Under the pieces are notes generated by a model. That model had not been told where the DNA came from. It saw only the letters and a list, made by a program, of their open reading frames with translations, and ran no database searches. The translations under genes were made by a program, and so were the position numbers. Positions 31,308-42,450 of a stretch of 64,000 nucleotides of DNA are shown one piece after another. The stretch comes from Folioceros fuciformis (Eukaryota; Anthocerotophyta; Anthocerotopsida; Anthocerotales): the NCBI GenBank assembly GCA_049999805.1, contig JBNGIO010006164.1:77939-141938 (forward strand), given 5' to 3'. Each line of letters opens with the position of its first letter. The stretch's first letter is position 1.

Positions 31308-33725
31308 ATGGCCACAGCATGGCAACTGGACCCCATGACAACCCAACAAAATGGAAATGGTGTGCGGAAAGGGATTCTAGCAGCAGCTCCCGCTCACCTC
31401 ATCCCAGGAAGTCAAGCTCTGGCCACCAGATGCAGCATTGTTAGGACCCCGGCACTCCCACTGCCCAACAAATTCGTGGGTGGAGACGGGCTCTCGACCA
31501 ATGTCCGACTCCAGGAGCAGAAGCAGGAGCAGGAGCGCCTGTGGTGTCAACTGTTTCTGGAGCCCACCAGGTGGTGGGACAACAGACGAGAGAAGAAGAG
31601 CTCCCGTTCGCCTGACTTTTGGCGTAAGGGGTCCGGCGAGCTCCTCTGGTTGAACCACACGTTTAAGCCAGCTTGGGTTGATGAGCAGCTGGTCTCCATG
31701 GATATGCATATGTGTCATGGCGCCTCTGCTTCCAAGTCCAGTTCTTGGGATGAGCCTGAACTTGGTAGGTGTGGAGGATCGGGGAGGGGCGTCGTGACGG
31801 CTGCAACCGTGAGCAGGTTATGTCAGCAGGGGAAGCTTTCTGAGGCCGTTGGAGCTCTGGAGTCTCTGGCGCAGACGGATTGTGCCATTTCCCAGTCTCT
31901 GTTTTATACAGTCTTGAAACTGTGTACAGCTAAGAAGGATTTGGCTGTGGGGCGACGAGTTCATGATGTCACTGTCAGACTGGGACATGATACGAATGCA
32001 TACCTGGGCAACCATATTTTGCGCCTGTATGCATCTGGAGGTAGGCTGAAGGAGGCGATGGATGTGTTCACCAGGGTGAGGAAACCGGATGCCTTCATGT
32101 GGTCTTCAATAATCTCCGCTCACGCTAAGCATGGTAGGCCTGAAGAGGCCGTCCAGCTGTACCATGAGATGCGTAGGTCAGGAGTGAAGGCGGATGCTCA
32201 CGTCTTCGTAGCTGCTCTTCAGGCCTGTGCATTGGCTGCCGACTTGGAATCTGGCACAAAGGTGCACCGTGATGTGGTGCACAGTGGCATCACCACTAAC
32301 TTGTTTGTTGGCAACTGCCTGGTGGACATGTATGCAAAGTGTGGCGAGCTGAAAGAGGCACGCCAGGTGTTTGACAGCATGGCTGAAAGGGATGTGGTGA
32401 CCTGGAATGCCCTGTTAACCGGGTATGCAAAATGTGGCGAGCTCAGACATGCACGCCAAGTTTTCGACACCATGGCCACGAAGGATGTGGTGACATGGAA
32501 TGGCCTGATTGCTGGGTATGCACAGCAAGGACTTGGCCAAGAGGCGCTTGCTGTGTACCAACGAATGGAGCACGAAGGTGTCGTTGTGGCCAACCATGTT
32601 ACTTTTGCTTGCCTTCTCAAGGCGTGTGCAAGCTCCGGTGCCTTACAACAGGGCAGGCAGCTGCACTCACAGATCGTGGAAAGAGGACTGCTGGGTAACC
32701 TGCAGGTGGGCAACTGCCTGGTGGACATGTATGCAAAATGTGGTGAACTGGGAGGGGCACGCCAGGTCTTTGACAGCATGAAGACGAAGGATGTGGTGAC
32801 ATGGACGGCCCTCATATCTGGGTATGGTGCATGTGACCAAGGCGACAAGGCGCTGGCCTGTTTTGAGGACATGTTGGCTGCCGGGATTCAGCCCAACGAT
32901 GCTACCTTTATTTGCCTTTTGGTAGCGTGCAGTCATGGTGGGCTGGTGGACCACGGTCGCAAGCTCTTTGGTTGCATGGCTGAACAGCATGGCATCAAAC
33001 CAAGTATTGAGCATTACAATTGCATGATCGATCTCCTTGGGCGTGCAGGCCATTTAGATGAGGCAGAGAACATGCTAGCAGAGGAGATGCGACTATCAGC
33101 CCGGGGGGGCCAAAACATTGTCGTGGGATTGACGTCCTTGTTGAATGCCTGCAAAAGTCACGGGGATCTGGAGAGGGCGATGTGGTGTTTTGAAAGCATT
33201 GTTAAGCTTGACCCCCTTGAAGGGCCCGCCTACGTGCTCATGGCCCATGCCTATGCAGATGCAGGTAGGTGGACCGATGTAGACAGGATCGAAACGCAGA
33301 GGAAAGTAGCAGGAGCAAGCAAGAAGCCTGCAGTGGCCACCATCGAGGTCAATAAGGAAGTGCATAGATTTGTGGTGGGAGACAAAAGAGAGGATATTGC
33401 TCTGAAGGTAGAGTGCACGAATGCCCGTCTGAAGCAGGAGGGAGGCCACGTACCTCACACCAAGTTGGTGTTGAAGCCACTGTCTGAGAAGGAGAAGGAG
33501 GATTCGCTTTGTGGGCATGCAGAGAAGCTAGCTCTGGCGTTCGGTCTGTTGAACACTCCGAGTGGGATACCTCTGGTGGTAACGAAGAATCTGCGCATGT
33601 GCAGTGACTGCCACAGTTCCACGCAGATCATGTCAAAGCTTGAACAGAGGGACATTGTTGTGAGGGATGCGTATCGTGTGCATAGATTCGCAGCGGGTTG
33701 TTGCAGTTGTAAGGGTCGACCGTGA
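31308..33725 (+). CDS. PPR protein, PLS class, DYW:KP C-terminus (ends GRP), N-terminal PDF-like module
   Basis: An intronless 805-residue protein starting MATAWQLDP, aligned with the start of its paralogue at 34.3 kb. The PDF-like block reads 'LWCQLFLEPTRWWDNRREKK', PDF, LLWL and PAWV (about residues 75-125). The PPR tract contains P-L-S units and an SS pair: after the first S motif comes 'VVTWNALLTGYAKCGEL', then a P motif, and so on to P2-L2-S2. The E region follows, then 'SKKPAVATIEV' (KP in place of PG), HAEKLALAFG, CSDCHSS and finally CCSCKGRP. Specificity residues: S/D, N/D, N/D, N/N, N/D, then T/N in P2. Inferred role: sequence-specific organellar RNA editing factor, candidate U-to-C enzyme. 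It is in tandem with the next gene, 565 bp apart, and clearly its duplicate. Confidence 0.92.
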   Translation: MATAWQLDPMTTQQNGNGVRKGILAAAPAHLIPGSQALATRCSIVRTPALPLPNKFVGGDGLSTNVRLQEQKQEQERLWCQLFLEPTRWWDNRREKKSSRSPDFWRKGSGELLWLNHTFKPAWVDEQLVSMDMHMCHGASASKSSSWDEPELGRCGGSGRGVVTAATVSRLCQQGKLSEAVGALESLAQTDCAISQSLFYTVLKLCTAKKDLAVGRRVHDVTVRLGHDTNAYLGNHILRLYASGGRLKEAMDVFTRVRKPDAFMWSSIISAHAKHGRPEEAVQLYHEMRRSGVKADAHVFVAALQACALAADLESGTKVHRDVVHSGITTNLFVGNCLVDMYAKCGELKEARQVFDSMAERDVVTWNALLTGYAKCGELRHARQVFDTMATKDVVTWNGLIAGYAQQGLGQEALAVYQRMEHEGVVVANHVTFACLLKACASSGALQQGRQLHSQIVERGLLGNLQVGNCLVDMYAKCGELGGARQVFDSMKTKDVVTWTALISGYGACDQGDKALACFEDMLAAGIQPNDATFICLLVACSHGGLVDHGRKLFGCMAEQHGIKPSIEHYNCMIDLLGRAGHLDEAENMLAEEMRLSARGGQNIVVGLTSLLNACKSHGDLERAMWCFESIVKLDPLEGPAYVLMAHAYADAGRWTDVDRIETQRKVAGASKKPAVATIEVNKEVHRFVVGDKREDIALKVECTNARLKQEGGHVPHTKLVLKPLSEKEKEDSLCGHAEKLALAFGLLNTPSGIPLVVTKNLRMCSDCHSSTQIMSKLEQRDIVVRDAYRVHRFAAGCCSCKGRP

Positions 33726-34290
33726 AAAGCACCCTGCTCCTGTGTCTGCCAGAGAATACATGCAAATTGCTCTTGAGCTGAAATTGCTTGGTTCATTCCA
33801 TTCCTGTCGGAACCGGACTCTGCGTGGCACGCAGACTTGGACAGGTAACACTGAAGCACCTCTTCTCTGCCATGACAGGCATATACATGCTGCAAAATCA
33901 GAATCCGCCGGAATGTCTCGTCGTTCTGGGAGGCAGATGGAATTCATCCGTACACTAAGCTAATCACACTAGGGCGGGCACGGATCGGATCGCTCTCTGT
34001 CCAAAACTTCGGAGCCGGAATTCAAAGTGCGGTGGTTCTCTTCCTTGACCCACCAAAGGGTGGTAACGTCGCTGGGTGGGGTGAATCCGGTGGACCTGCC
34101 AACGTCGCCTGATAGTAAGCAGGCTTGCCTCCTTCCCTCAGGGTGGTGTGGACACAGGACGTGGTGGGCATCCTGGCAGGAGGATCCTTTCTTTTGTTGT
34201 TACACACTTTCAGTCGTGACACAGAGGGCATTGGACATTCTGGCAGGAACATTCTGTTGTCGTTGGATTCGTCTTGCGATTCATCGCGAT

Positions 34291-36786
34291 ATGGCTACGG
34301 TATGGCCACCGGACCCGTTGTGGACCGAACAAGTGGGCGTGTGTACCGAAATGGTGTTACTAGGTCGAGCACCCGCACACCTCAGCTTAGGGAGTCAACT
34401 CATTGCTAGAGAAGAGGCATTCAGGTGCTGCAGTATGAGGATCCAAGCGCTTCCACTTCCGACAAAATGTGTGCCTCGGGACGGGTTTCACAACAATGGC
34501 CGTTGCCAGGAGGAGGAGCTCTTGTGGCAACAATTTTTTCAGAATCCTACCATGTGGTGGGATAACAGACGAGATAAGAAGAGCTCCCGTTCGCCTGATT
34601 TCCGGCGGAAGGGATCCGGCCAGGTGCTGTGGTTAGACAGCATGTTTAAGCCAGCTTGGGTTGATGAGCAGCTCGTTTCCTTGGATATGCAGCTTGGTCA
34701 TGGTGCCTCTTCTTCCGAGTTCAGGTTTCCGGATAAGCCTGAACCTGAAAAGAGTGGAGGATCCAGTATGGGCGTTGTCACGGCTGGCACCGTGAGCATG
34801 TTATGTCAACAGGGGAGGCTTTCTGAGGGTGTTGGAGGCCTGGAAGCTCTGGCGCAGACAGGCGCTGCCATTCCACAGTCTCTGTTTTACACCCTGCTGA
34901 AACTATGTACAGCTAAGAAGGATTTGGTGTTAGGTCGACGAGTTCATGATGTCACTGTCAAGCTTGGGTACAATTTGAATGCATACTTGGGGAACCATAT
35001 CTTGCGCCTGTACGCATCATGTGGAGGTAGGCTAGAGGAGGCCATGGATGTGTTCACCAGGGTAGGCAAACCAGATGCCTTCATGTGGTCTTCTTTGATC
35101 TCGGCTTACGCCAAGCATGGAAAAGCTAACGAGGCTGTACAACTGTACCATGAGATGCGTGGGTCAGGAGTGAAGGCTGATGCTCACGTCTTTGTAGCTG
35201 CCCTCCAAGCTTGTGCATTGGCCGCCGACGTGGAATCTGGCAGAAGAGTGCACAGTGATGTGGTGCACAGTGGCATTCCTCCTGACTTGTTTGTTGCCAA
35301 CTGTCTGGTGGACATGTATGCAAAGTGTGGCGAACTGAAAGATGCGATCCGGGTTTTTGACAGCATGGCCACAAAGGATGTGGTGACATGGAACGCCCTG
35401 ATTTCTGGGTATGCGAAATGTGGTGAAATGAAAGATGCGCGCCAAGTTTTCGACAGCATGCCCACAAAGGATTTGGTGACTTGGAATGCCCTGATATCTG
35501 GTTATGCAAAATGTGCTGAACTGAAGGAAGCACGCCAGCTTTTTGATACCATGGCCACAAAGGATGTGGTAACATGGAATACCCTGATTGCTGGGTATGC
35601 ACAGCAAGGACTTGGCGAACAGGCTCTTGTTGTGTATGAACTCATGGAGCAAGAGGGCCTCATTTTGGCTAACCATGTCACCTTTGCTTGCCTTCTGAAG
35701 GCTTGTGCAAGCACTGGTGCCTTGCAGAAGGGCAGACAGCTGCACAAGCAGATCGTTGAAAGAGGACTGCTGGATAACGTACTAGTGGGCAACTGCCTGG
35801 TGGACATGTACGCAAAATGTGGTGAACTGGAAGACGCACGCCAGGTTTTCGACAGCATGAACACAAAGGATGTGGTGACATGGACCGCCCTGATATCTGG
35901 GTATGGTACGTGTGATGAAGGTCACAGGGCACTTGCTTGTTTTGAGGAGATGTTAGTGTCCGGTGTTCAGCCTGATGATGCGACTTTCACGAGCCTTCTA
36001 GTAGCATGCAGTCATGAGGGACTGGTGAACGAGGGTCGCAAGTACTTTGATTCCATGGCTGAAGAGCATGGCATGCAACCCACTCTCGAGCACTACAATG
36101 GCATGATTGATCTTCTCGGGCGTGCAGGCCGTTTGGATGAGGCACAGACAATGCTCTTGTCATGCGAGGGCCAAAGCAACGTTGTGGGCTTGAGGTCTTT
36201 AATGAATGCTTGCAGAAGTTACGGGGATGTGAACAGGGCTATGTGGTGTTTTGAAAGCATTGTCAAGCTGGAGCCCCAGGAGGCACCAGCGTATGTGCTC
36301 ATGGCAAATGCCTACGCAGACGCAGGTAGGTGGACCGATGTACACAGGATTGAGACGCAGAGAAGGGTAGCAAGAGCTAATAAGAAACCTGCAATGGCGA
36401 CCGTCGAGGTCAGTGAACAGGTACATAGATTCGTGGTGGGAGAAAGGAGACAAGATATTGCGCTTAAGGTAAAGAGCACAAATGCCCGTCTGAAGCAGGA
36501 AGGAGGCCACGTACCTCACACGAAGCTGGTGTTGAAGCCGCTGTGTGAGGAGGAGAAGGAGGATGTGCTTTGTGGGCATGCTGAGAAGCTGGCTCTGGCG
36601 TTTGGTCTCTTGAACACTCCGAGTGGGACACCTCTTGTGGTGACCAAGAATCTACGGATGTGCAGCGACTGCCACAGTTCCACGGAGATCATGTCCAAAC
36701 TAGAAGAGAGACACATTGTTGTAAGGGATGGGTACCGTGTGCATCGATTCGCAGCTGGTTGTTGCAGTTGTAAGGGTCGACCGTGA
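34291..36786 (+). CDS. PPR protein, PLS class, DYW:KP C-terminus (ends GRP), N-terminal PDF-like module
   Basis: The frame is open from 34027, but the Met at 34291 (MATVWPPDP) is chosen because paralogues start with the same motif and the upstream 88 residues are unconserved, leaving 831 residues. The PDF-like block is 'LWQQFFQNPTMWWDNRRDKK', PDF, VLWL and PAWV. Compared with the neighbour at 31.3 kb it has one extra 31-residue S-type motif ('LVTWNALISGYAKCAEL'), giving three consecutive S-type motifs. The box region is 'NKKPAMATVEV' (KP). HAEKLALAFG and CSDCHSS supply the deaminase ligands, and it ends CCSCKGRP. Specificity residues: S/D, N/D, N/D, N/D, N/N, N/D, then T/D in P2. Same inferred role as its duplicate, with a shifted target. 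Confidence 0.92.
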   Translation: MATVWPPDPLWTEQVGVCTEMVLLGRAPAHLSLGSQLIAREEAFRCCSMRIQALPLPTKCVPRDGFHNNGRCQEEELLWQQFFQNPTMWWDNRRDKKSSRSPDFRRKGSGQVLWLDSMFKPAWVDEQLVSLDMQLGHGASSSEFRFPDKPEPEKSGGSSMGVVTAGTVSMLCQQGRLSEGVGGLEALAQTGAAIPQSLFYTLLKLCTAKKDLVLGRRVHDVTVKLGYNLNAYLGNHILRLYASCGGRLEEAMDVFTRVGKPDAFMWSSLISAYAKHGKANEAVQLYHEMRGSGVKADAHVFVAALQACALAADVESGRRVHSDVVHSGIPPDLFVANCLVDMYAKCGELKDAIRVFDSMATKDVVTWNALISGYAKCGEMKDARQVFDSMPTKDLVTWNALISGYAKCAELKEARQLFDTMATKDVVTWNTLIAGYAQQGLGEQALVVYELMEQEGLILANHVTFACLLKACASTGALQKGRQLHKQIVERGLLDNVLVGNCLVDMYAKCGELEDARQVFDSMNTKDVVTWTALISGYGTCDEGHRALACFEEMLVSGVQPDDATFTSLLVACSHEGLVNEGRKYFDSMAEEHGMQPTLEHYNGMIDLLGRAGRLDEAQTMLLSCEGQSNVVGLRSLMNACRSYGDVNRAMWCFESIVKLEPQEAPAYVLMANAYADAGRWTDVHRIETQRRVARANKKPAMATVEVSEQVHRFVVGERRQDIALKVKSTNARLKQEGGHVPHTKLVLKPLCEEEKEDVLCGHAEKLALAFGLLNTPSGTPLVVTKNLRMCSDCHSSTEIMSKLEERHIVVRDGYRVHRFAAGCCSCKGRP

Positions 36787-37841
36787 GTGTCACGGCGAAG
36801 TAGCCAGTGATTCCAGTGGTCCAGAGACAGAAGGAACTTGGCAACTGTTCTTCTGGCGGGGAGAAATCGATACGACACTGTGTAGGGCGGGGTTCCCTCA
36901 GGTGTGTGCTTTGTCCTTGTTTCTACTTCTACAGCCACTGCCAAGTTCCTGCCCTCCCTTCCTCAAGCGCGGGGGGGGGGGGTGGGGNNNNNNNNNNNNN
37001 NNNNNNNNNNNNNNNNNNNNNNNNNNNNNNNNNNNNNNNNNNNNNNNNNNNNNNNNNNNNNNNNNNNNNNNNNNNNNNNNNNNNNNNGCTGTGGACAAAC
37101 CTTTTTGTTATCTGCTGTTCATCATAACTGGGAGTCGTGCATGATGTACATGGCCACAGATCATGTCACTCTGAGCACAGGAAGAGCCAAGGTGAGAAGA
37201 GAGAAGCTTCCTGCCAGGAAATGCAGATGCTCATCTCTGCAACCATTTGTGGATCGTGTTGTTGAATCAGAAAAGGTGAAGGCAGAGCCAGCCCGAAGGT
37301 GCGAGCCCATTGCAGCTCCGCCAGCCCCAAGGAAAGTCCCGGCGTGACAAAGTCGTTCCTGCGCACGCCTGCCTCCCACTGAGTAACTTGATGACGTAAC
37401 AAAAGAACACATTTATTGAAAATGCACAAAGCAAAACAGAGATCCGATCAAACAGAGAAAGACCTTGTGTTGTTCGAAGAAAGGTCGGCATGCACGGAAT
37501 GTAGTCAATAATTCAGGTGCCCTATTAACCAAGTTATTGAAGTCAGTGGGAACGTTGGCTAATAGCAGTGTGTGTGCCACTGGTGTGCGAGAGGAACACC
37601 TGCTGCACATGACTACCTTACCGCTCCGCTGCGTACACAACATATCCATGTAACGCAGCCACGGGTCGCAGTAGCGGTGAAGAAATCGAGTTTCGATCCA
37701 GACCTTGCCTCAGCACAGCACACTGTACTCCTCGCTTGCCTTTGCGTCTCAGCCTGGTGCACCAGCCTTCGCTTCCACTCCGCCTTCCGCCATTTGCTGC
37801 GTGATCGAGCCACTCTCCATCCCCGGACGACAAGTCGGCCC
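36787..37841. other. Spacer with assembly gap, upstream of the EREX-like gene
   Basis: A poly-G tract at 36971-36987 runs into 100 N (36988-37087), a gap of unknown true length. An ORF after the gap (about 37087-37347, ending APPAPRKVPA) might be the tail of a gene lost in the gap; it matches nothing I know. The final ~200 bases are probably the promoter and 5' UTR of the next gene. Confidence 0.4.
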
Positions 37842-40800
37842 ATGACCTCAACTGTGCGCCACAGCCCTCCCCGGCATCGCCACGATGGCACCTCCCCTCT
37901 GCCCCTGGGCATGGACGCTAGCCCTGCCCCCGCCCGCTGGGTACGTCAATTCTCTCCTCTCAATGTGCCTGCTCCGCCCCCGCCACGATGCCGATCAATC
38001 GGAGGCGCGGCTAGTTGAATGCTCCAGGGCCGGAATTCTGCGCTCTCCCGTTCNNNNNNNNNNNNNNNNNNNNNNNNNNNNNNNNNNNNNNNNNNNNNNN
38101 NNNNNNNNNNNNNNNNNNNNNNNNNNNNNNNNNNNNNNNNNNNNNNNNNNNNNGTCGTCGTGCTTTGCTTCGCCGGAGATGATCCGGTGTCGAATTTCGT
38201 GCTTGATTGCCTCTGGATCTCTGTGCTCTACCACCTGACTCCCGAATTTGAGTGCGTCGTTGAGTTCGTATGTTGCATGACCTATTTGATGGACGTTGGA
38301 TGATTTGAATCTTCCGGGAATTGAGTGTGACGTGTGGCTCAGGTGCTTCAGTCTGGTTCTTAAGGTGTTTGGCTGTAGTCAGGAAGTTCGGTACCAGAGT
38401 TTGAGCGTGTGTGTGGATCTGTTGCGTCCTTCACGTGATTGTCCGTGGTTGGAAGACCTAGTTGATCTCTCCAGAATTGCAGCCTCCTGCGGACGCAGTT
38501 TAGAACTTCTTTCTGTTTTGGTGAAGCTGATGTGGGAGGCCATGTATGGTATGGTGGATTGCAGAATGGTGCATCTACGGTGTGGCCACACGATCCGCGC
38601 ACCGGCTGGAGTTACTGTGTCCTCATACCTTCATGGGAAATCCTGCCTGAAGCCAGGACCGCTGACGGCGTCGGCATAAACCCGACAGTGGTAAGGGTCT
38701 AGCTTGCAAGGGAGTAGATTGCTTTCACGAGCCTTTTCAGGCAGGAAGTGATGGGGCACTGCAATGTTCCCTGTGCATTTTGGCACTTAACTGTCTCGCT
38801 GTTGTTGGGGTGAATGCAGTACTTCAGGGTTCAGGTTGGCATTCAGTCACCACAAGGTGTGAGTGTTCGCCATCGCACTCTTCGGCGATTCAGTGATTTT
38901 TTGAAGCTGCAAGCTGCAGTACGCACCTGCCTCTATTGAAGTGGAAGGGATCTTGTGCTGGGTCGCGTCGCTGGAATGATGCGCATAGGCTTATGTTTCA
39001 CTCATTGTTTGCCCGGCCTGGACAGCTGAAGCGAGTCTTTCCCAAGAAGAGGATACCTTCAGCTCCTCCCAAAAGCGCTTTGCTGCGGATAAACGCCAGT
39101 CACTCTTTGTTGCAAGAGGTAGGTTTACTGGCGTTTTGGATTCACTCGTGCGTGGCACCCATTGTTTGCGTTTGTGCGGAAACTGTTGTCCCTGATCGGA
39201 CATGCCGTGAGCTTCTTACAGAGGAGGCGTGCGTTAGAGGATTGGATGGAAAGATTGTTGGCGGACATCGATATCTCACGAAGTGCGACAATGGCATCTT
39301 TTCTGGAACTTGAAGCTGCTGCCAGAGAAGGTAGTTGGCCCCATCTGATAACTGAGTTCCATTTGTCTCCACGAAGGACCTGCTGTCAGGCTGACCTGCT
39401 TGCCCAGTAGACCCCAGTTCTGACTTTCTTCATGTATGACACAGCTTTGCCCTCACGAGATCAGCTTTGACTCTGTGCAGCTGCAAGTACTGTCAGCGAA
39501 GGTCATGAGGCAACTACCCCAGTGGTTGACGACATTTCTGCTGTTTCACAGTCTGTCCCAAACTTAAGGTCTAGCTTTTTATGGACAGGTAGTGCTGCAT
39601 CAGGATCTCTGAGTACAACATATAGTACATCTGGTTTACAAACCCCTATAAAGAGCGGTGACTCATCGGAGATTGAAATGGAAGCCATTGTCACTAGTGA
39701 AGCACTAGACGCAATCAGGCAAGCAGTGGATACAAAACGAGGGGAATACATCCCACAAGGAGAGCATGCCAGTCCCCAAGTGGATACCCAGGAGGCGTCA
39801 GATGCAGGCTCAGCTATCCTTGGACAGCCTAAGTGGACTTCTGGAACTGATGCAGGGTATCAGGGTATTGTGAAGGGACCAGAGTTGGTGAATGCATTAG
39901 ACTCAGTTGGATCGCACCTCCAAAGGAAGGCCTCGTGTAACAGTATTGCAAGTGAATTTAGCTCTGCTCGAGACAGTGAGCAGACACTTCTTGCTTCAGT
40001 ACCAACTGCTAGTGAGACGGGTTCCCGACGTGACTTTCGAGATGGAAAAGCTGAACCTCTGGGGTCCTCTGACTTGGATTTTCTTAAGGGAGTGGGCATT
40101 GTTCTACCAAAGGACAATCGAAGCAAAGTGAACCGTGTTTTCATGTCGTTGCAACGGAGGGTCTCTGTAGCTGAAACAGACATCGAGGAGCTTGTGACAC
40201 GGCTTAGTCAGGAGACAGCCGTGAAAGAATTCTTGGCAACTAAGGTGTGGTTCTGCCTCCTACAAGCTATTTCTGTGTTTTGCGTTAAGTGTGGAGACGT
40301 CAATGTGGATCAGGTTGCTTGGGCTTTCCCTCCTACAGTGTTTGTCGTCCTTGATTCAGTGCAGGTCAAAGATTTGGAAGCTGATCTGGACAACGCCCGT
40401 CGGAAAAGTAAGGAGGTTTTAAGGCATGCTGTGTTTACTGAAAGGGAACGAATTACTAGTCTGCAGTGGGAGCTTGAAGATACTCGCGCAGCTCTTGTGA
40501 ATCTTGAGGATAGCGTCAAAGAAGAGCAGGTGGGAATGAAGTTGATGCATACGTAGATACGAAATACGGTGGTGGTGGAATGCATTGTCTAGATTTTTTG
40601 AACCTGCTCATTTTACCTTACTCTGTGGTTTAGATTGCCCGGAAGGAGGCTGATACCGGTCTTCAAGCAGCAACTTCAGCCCAGCAGAAAGCAGAGGAGG
40701 AAGTTCTGAAATTGCAAGAGAAGTGCACATCACTTCAGGAGGCTTTATCCACTCTTGAGGCACAAGCAAAATCTGATAGGAAAATCATGGCCAAGGAGAT

Positions 40801-41620
40801 TAAAACGTTGCGCAGAGTACATCCTGAGCTAAAGGATGAGGTGCAACAGGCCCTAAAGGCAAAACTTGAGATTGAGGTATCACTTTTGATCTGTGCTTAC
40901 AACCCTGTTCAGATCTGCAGGATTACCGGAGTGAGACCCTGCAGAATCTGGGAGTCTCATGGGATGCTTGTGGCCCTCTGCGGTGGTAGTGTCAAATGAT
41001 TGACAAATGTGCATTACAGGCCAAGTTATTGGAGCAGAAGCAAAAAGAGGAAAGAGAAACTATGCTGCGGTCTCAATTTTTGCATGAAGTAAGTGTTTTG
41101 CGGCAGAGACTCCAGGAGTGCAGTGTCGAGTTCCTTGCGAAGGAGGAAGGGCAAGGTGCTAGTCATGGGCTGTCGCAAGACGCGCATGCCCTGGACCTTC
41201 TTGAAACATCTGACAACAGGATAGGCTTCCTTGTTGCAGAGGTGAGGGTTAAACAACTGAACTAGAAAAACATGTCTTCTACCTTTTCCTCTTTGTCTGA
41301 ACAACAGTGTCTGACTCCTTCAGGCACAACTTCTTGCTGAGGAAGGACGCAGCAAAACAGGGAATCCCTTCACGAATGGATCATCTCGAAATGGCCCCTT
41401 GCATAATGGAGCGCAAGAATCTCAAGAGGATTCAGGGATTGATCATTCTGTAAGAAAGATTCTTACTGATGTCTTCATTGAAAATGCCCAGTTGCGGAAG
41501 TCTGTCAATGCCTTATCTAGAAATGCCCTCTTGAGAGCAGAGAGAAAGGGGAGTGATGCAAACTTAGAGGAAACTGTAAACAGAAAAAGTGTACTAGGGT
41601 CTCTTCTGAAGGGCTCGTAG
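37842..41620 (+). CDS. PX-domain endosomal Rab-effector-like protein (EREX-like), interrupted by gap
   Basis: The start at 37842 leads into '[18 protein letters not shown]', the signature N-terminal phrase of plant EREX proteins. Exons read: 37842-37940, [one or more exons lost in or near the N gap], 38820-38918, 39026-39118, 39222-39330, 39481-40244, 40365-40529, 40634-40876, 41020-41241 and 41324-41620; from 38820 on, phase is kept to the stop. The PX domain is seen as '[15 protein letters not shown]', '[11 protein letters not shown]', '[12 protein letters not shown]' and '[17 protein letters not shown]'. The C-terminal ~300 residues are coiled coil. In Arabidopsis EREX binds PI3P and RAB5 (RABF) and acts in vacuolar transport of storage proteins. 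The part between 'SPAPARW' and 'YFRVQV' (normally containing a 'WSYCV.IPSW' stretch) is missing. Confidence 0.85.
38054..38153. other. Assembly gap (100 N) inside the EREX-like gene
   Basis: Exactly 100 N, the usual placeholder for a gap of unknown size. It lies between the first recognised exon and the first PX exon, where a conserved exon of the family is expected but not found on either side. Confidence 0.9.
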
Positions 41621-42315
41621 TTTGTAATCTTGCTCGATGTTTTGTACAAACGCGAGCCTCAGGCTTCGGTGTTAACTCAAGTGAAGGGAAACATGATTAG
41701 CACTCCATTACAGTGCGTTAGGTGCAACTCAACACAAGTCCGTGTGCACTTTTTCCACGAGTGGCACACCCAAATTCATTATTGTGGGACTTCCTATATT
41801 TATGTCATCCTCTCCAAACAAACCCAATGCATACTGTGCCTAATGCTTTGATGCAACCTGCAGGAGATTTGCTTCTGAGAACTGAGCAGTCATACGACTG
41901 GACGCTTTGAGTTAGCTCTAATTCGGCCTGCTGGACAGATCGAGACATAGGACTCCTCCGACTCCTGGGTGGGAGTCGCGTCAGCTTAAGGGGTGTGTTC
42001 TTGTGTCTGCAACGAGTCATTTGTCTCTATCCTTGGGAAGTCAATTGAATGGGGGCATGACCCAGGTGGAACTTTTTGTTTCGGGAGGCGGTTGCTTACT
42101 TAGCTCTTGCACACCTGTCACCGCGCCCTCACTGCCGACAGAGCCTCGTAGTACTAAGTGCAGGAGGTCGCAGTATGCATCTACTGTAGTTCCATTTCAG
42201 TCAACAAAAGGGAAGGTGAAAACGACCTACTTCAGTCAAGGTTTTGCAGCTCCTGAATGGCAGTAGTGAAGAGAGCAGCAGCTGCGTTTCAATCTCCGAA
42301 TCGACCGACGCGACG

Positions 42316-42450
42316 AATGCTTCACTCCTGTGAAATCATACGTGGCATGCCATGCCCCGTCCATACACAGAACACCATTCGCCTAAGGCTAAGGCTAGCC
42401 AGCACACATACGGCTTTGCGACGACGCGGATTTCACGGGAGTGAAGCATT
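42316..42450. repeat. 22-bp inverted repeat, one mismatch
   Basis: AATGCTTCACTCCTGTGAAA at 42316 is matched by its reverse complement at 42429-42450 with one substitution over 22 bp; the flanks show weaker symmetry (CAATCTC on both sides). The loop is about 91 bases. It could fold as a hairpin or be the remnant of a small TIR element. Confidence 0.7.

Noticed and set aside
32219-32872. Minus-strand ORF opposite the 31.3-kb PPR gene
   Set aside because: Antisense shadow of PLS repeats; the same shadow appears opposite every PPR gene here.
34027-34290. N-terminal extension of the 34.3-kb PPR gene by 88 residues
   Set aside because: Paralogues start at the MAT-W motif equivalent to 34291 and the extension shows no similarity upstream of them.
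38296-38679. Plus-strand ORF of 127 codons between EREX exons
   Set aside because: No similarity to the missing EREX exon or any family; it lies where an intron is expected.
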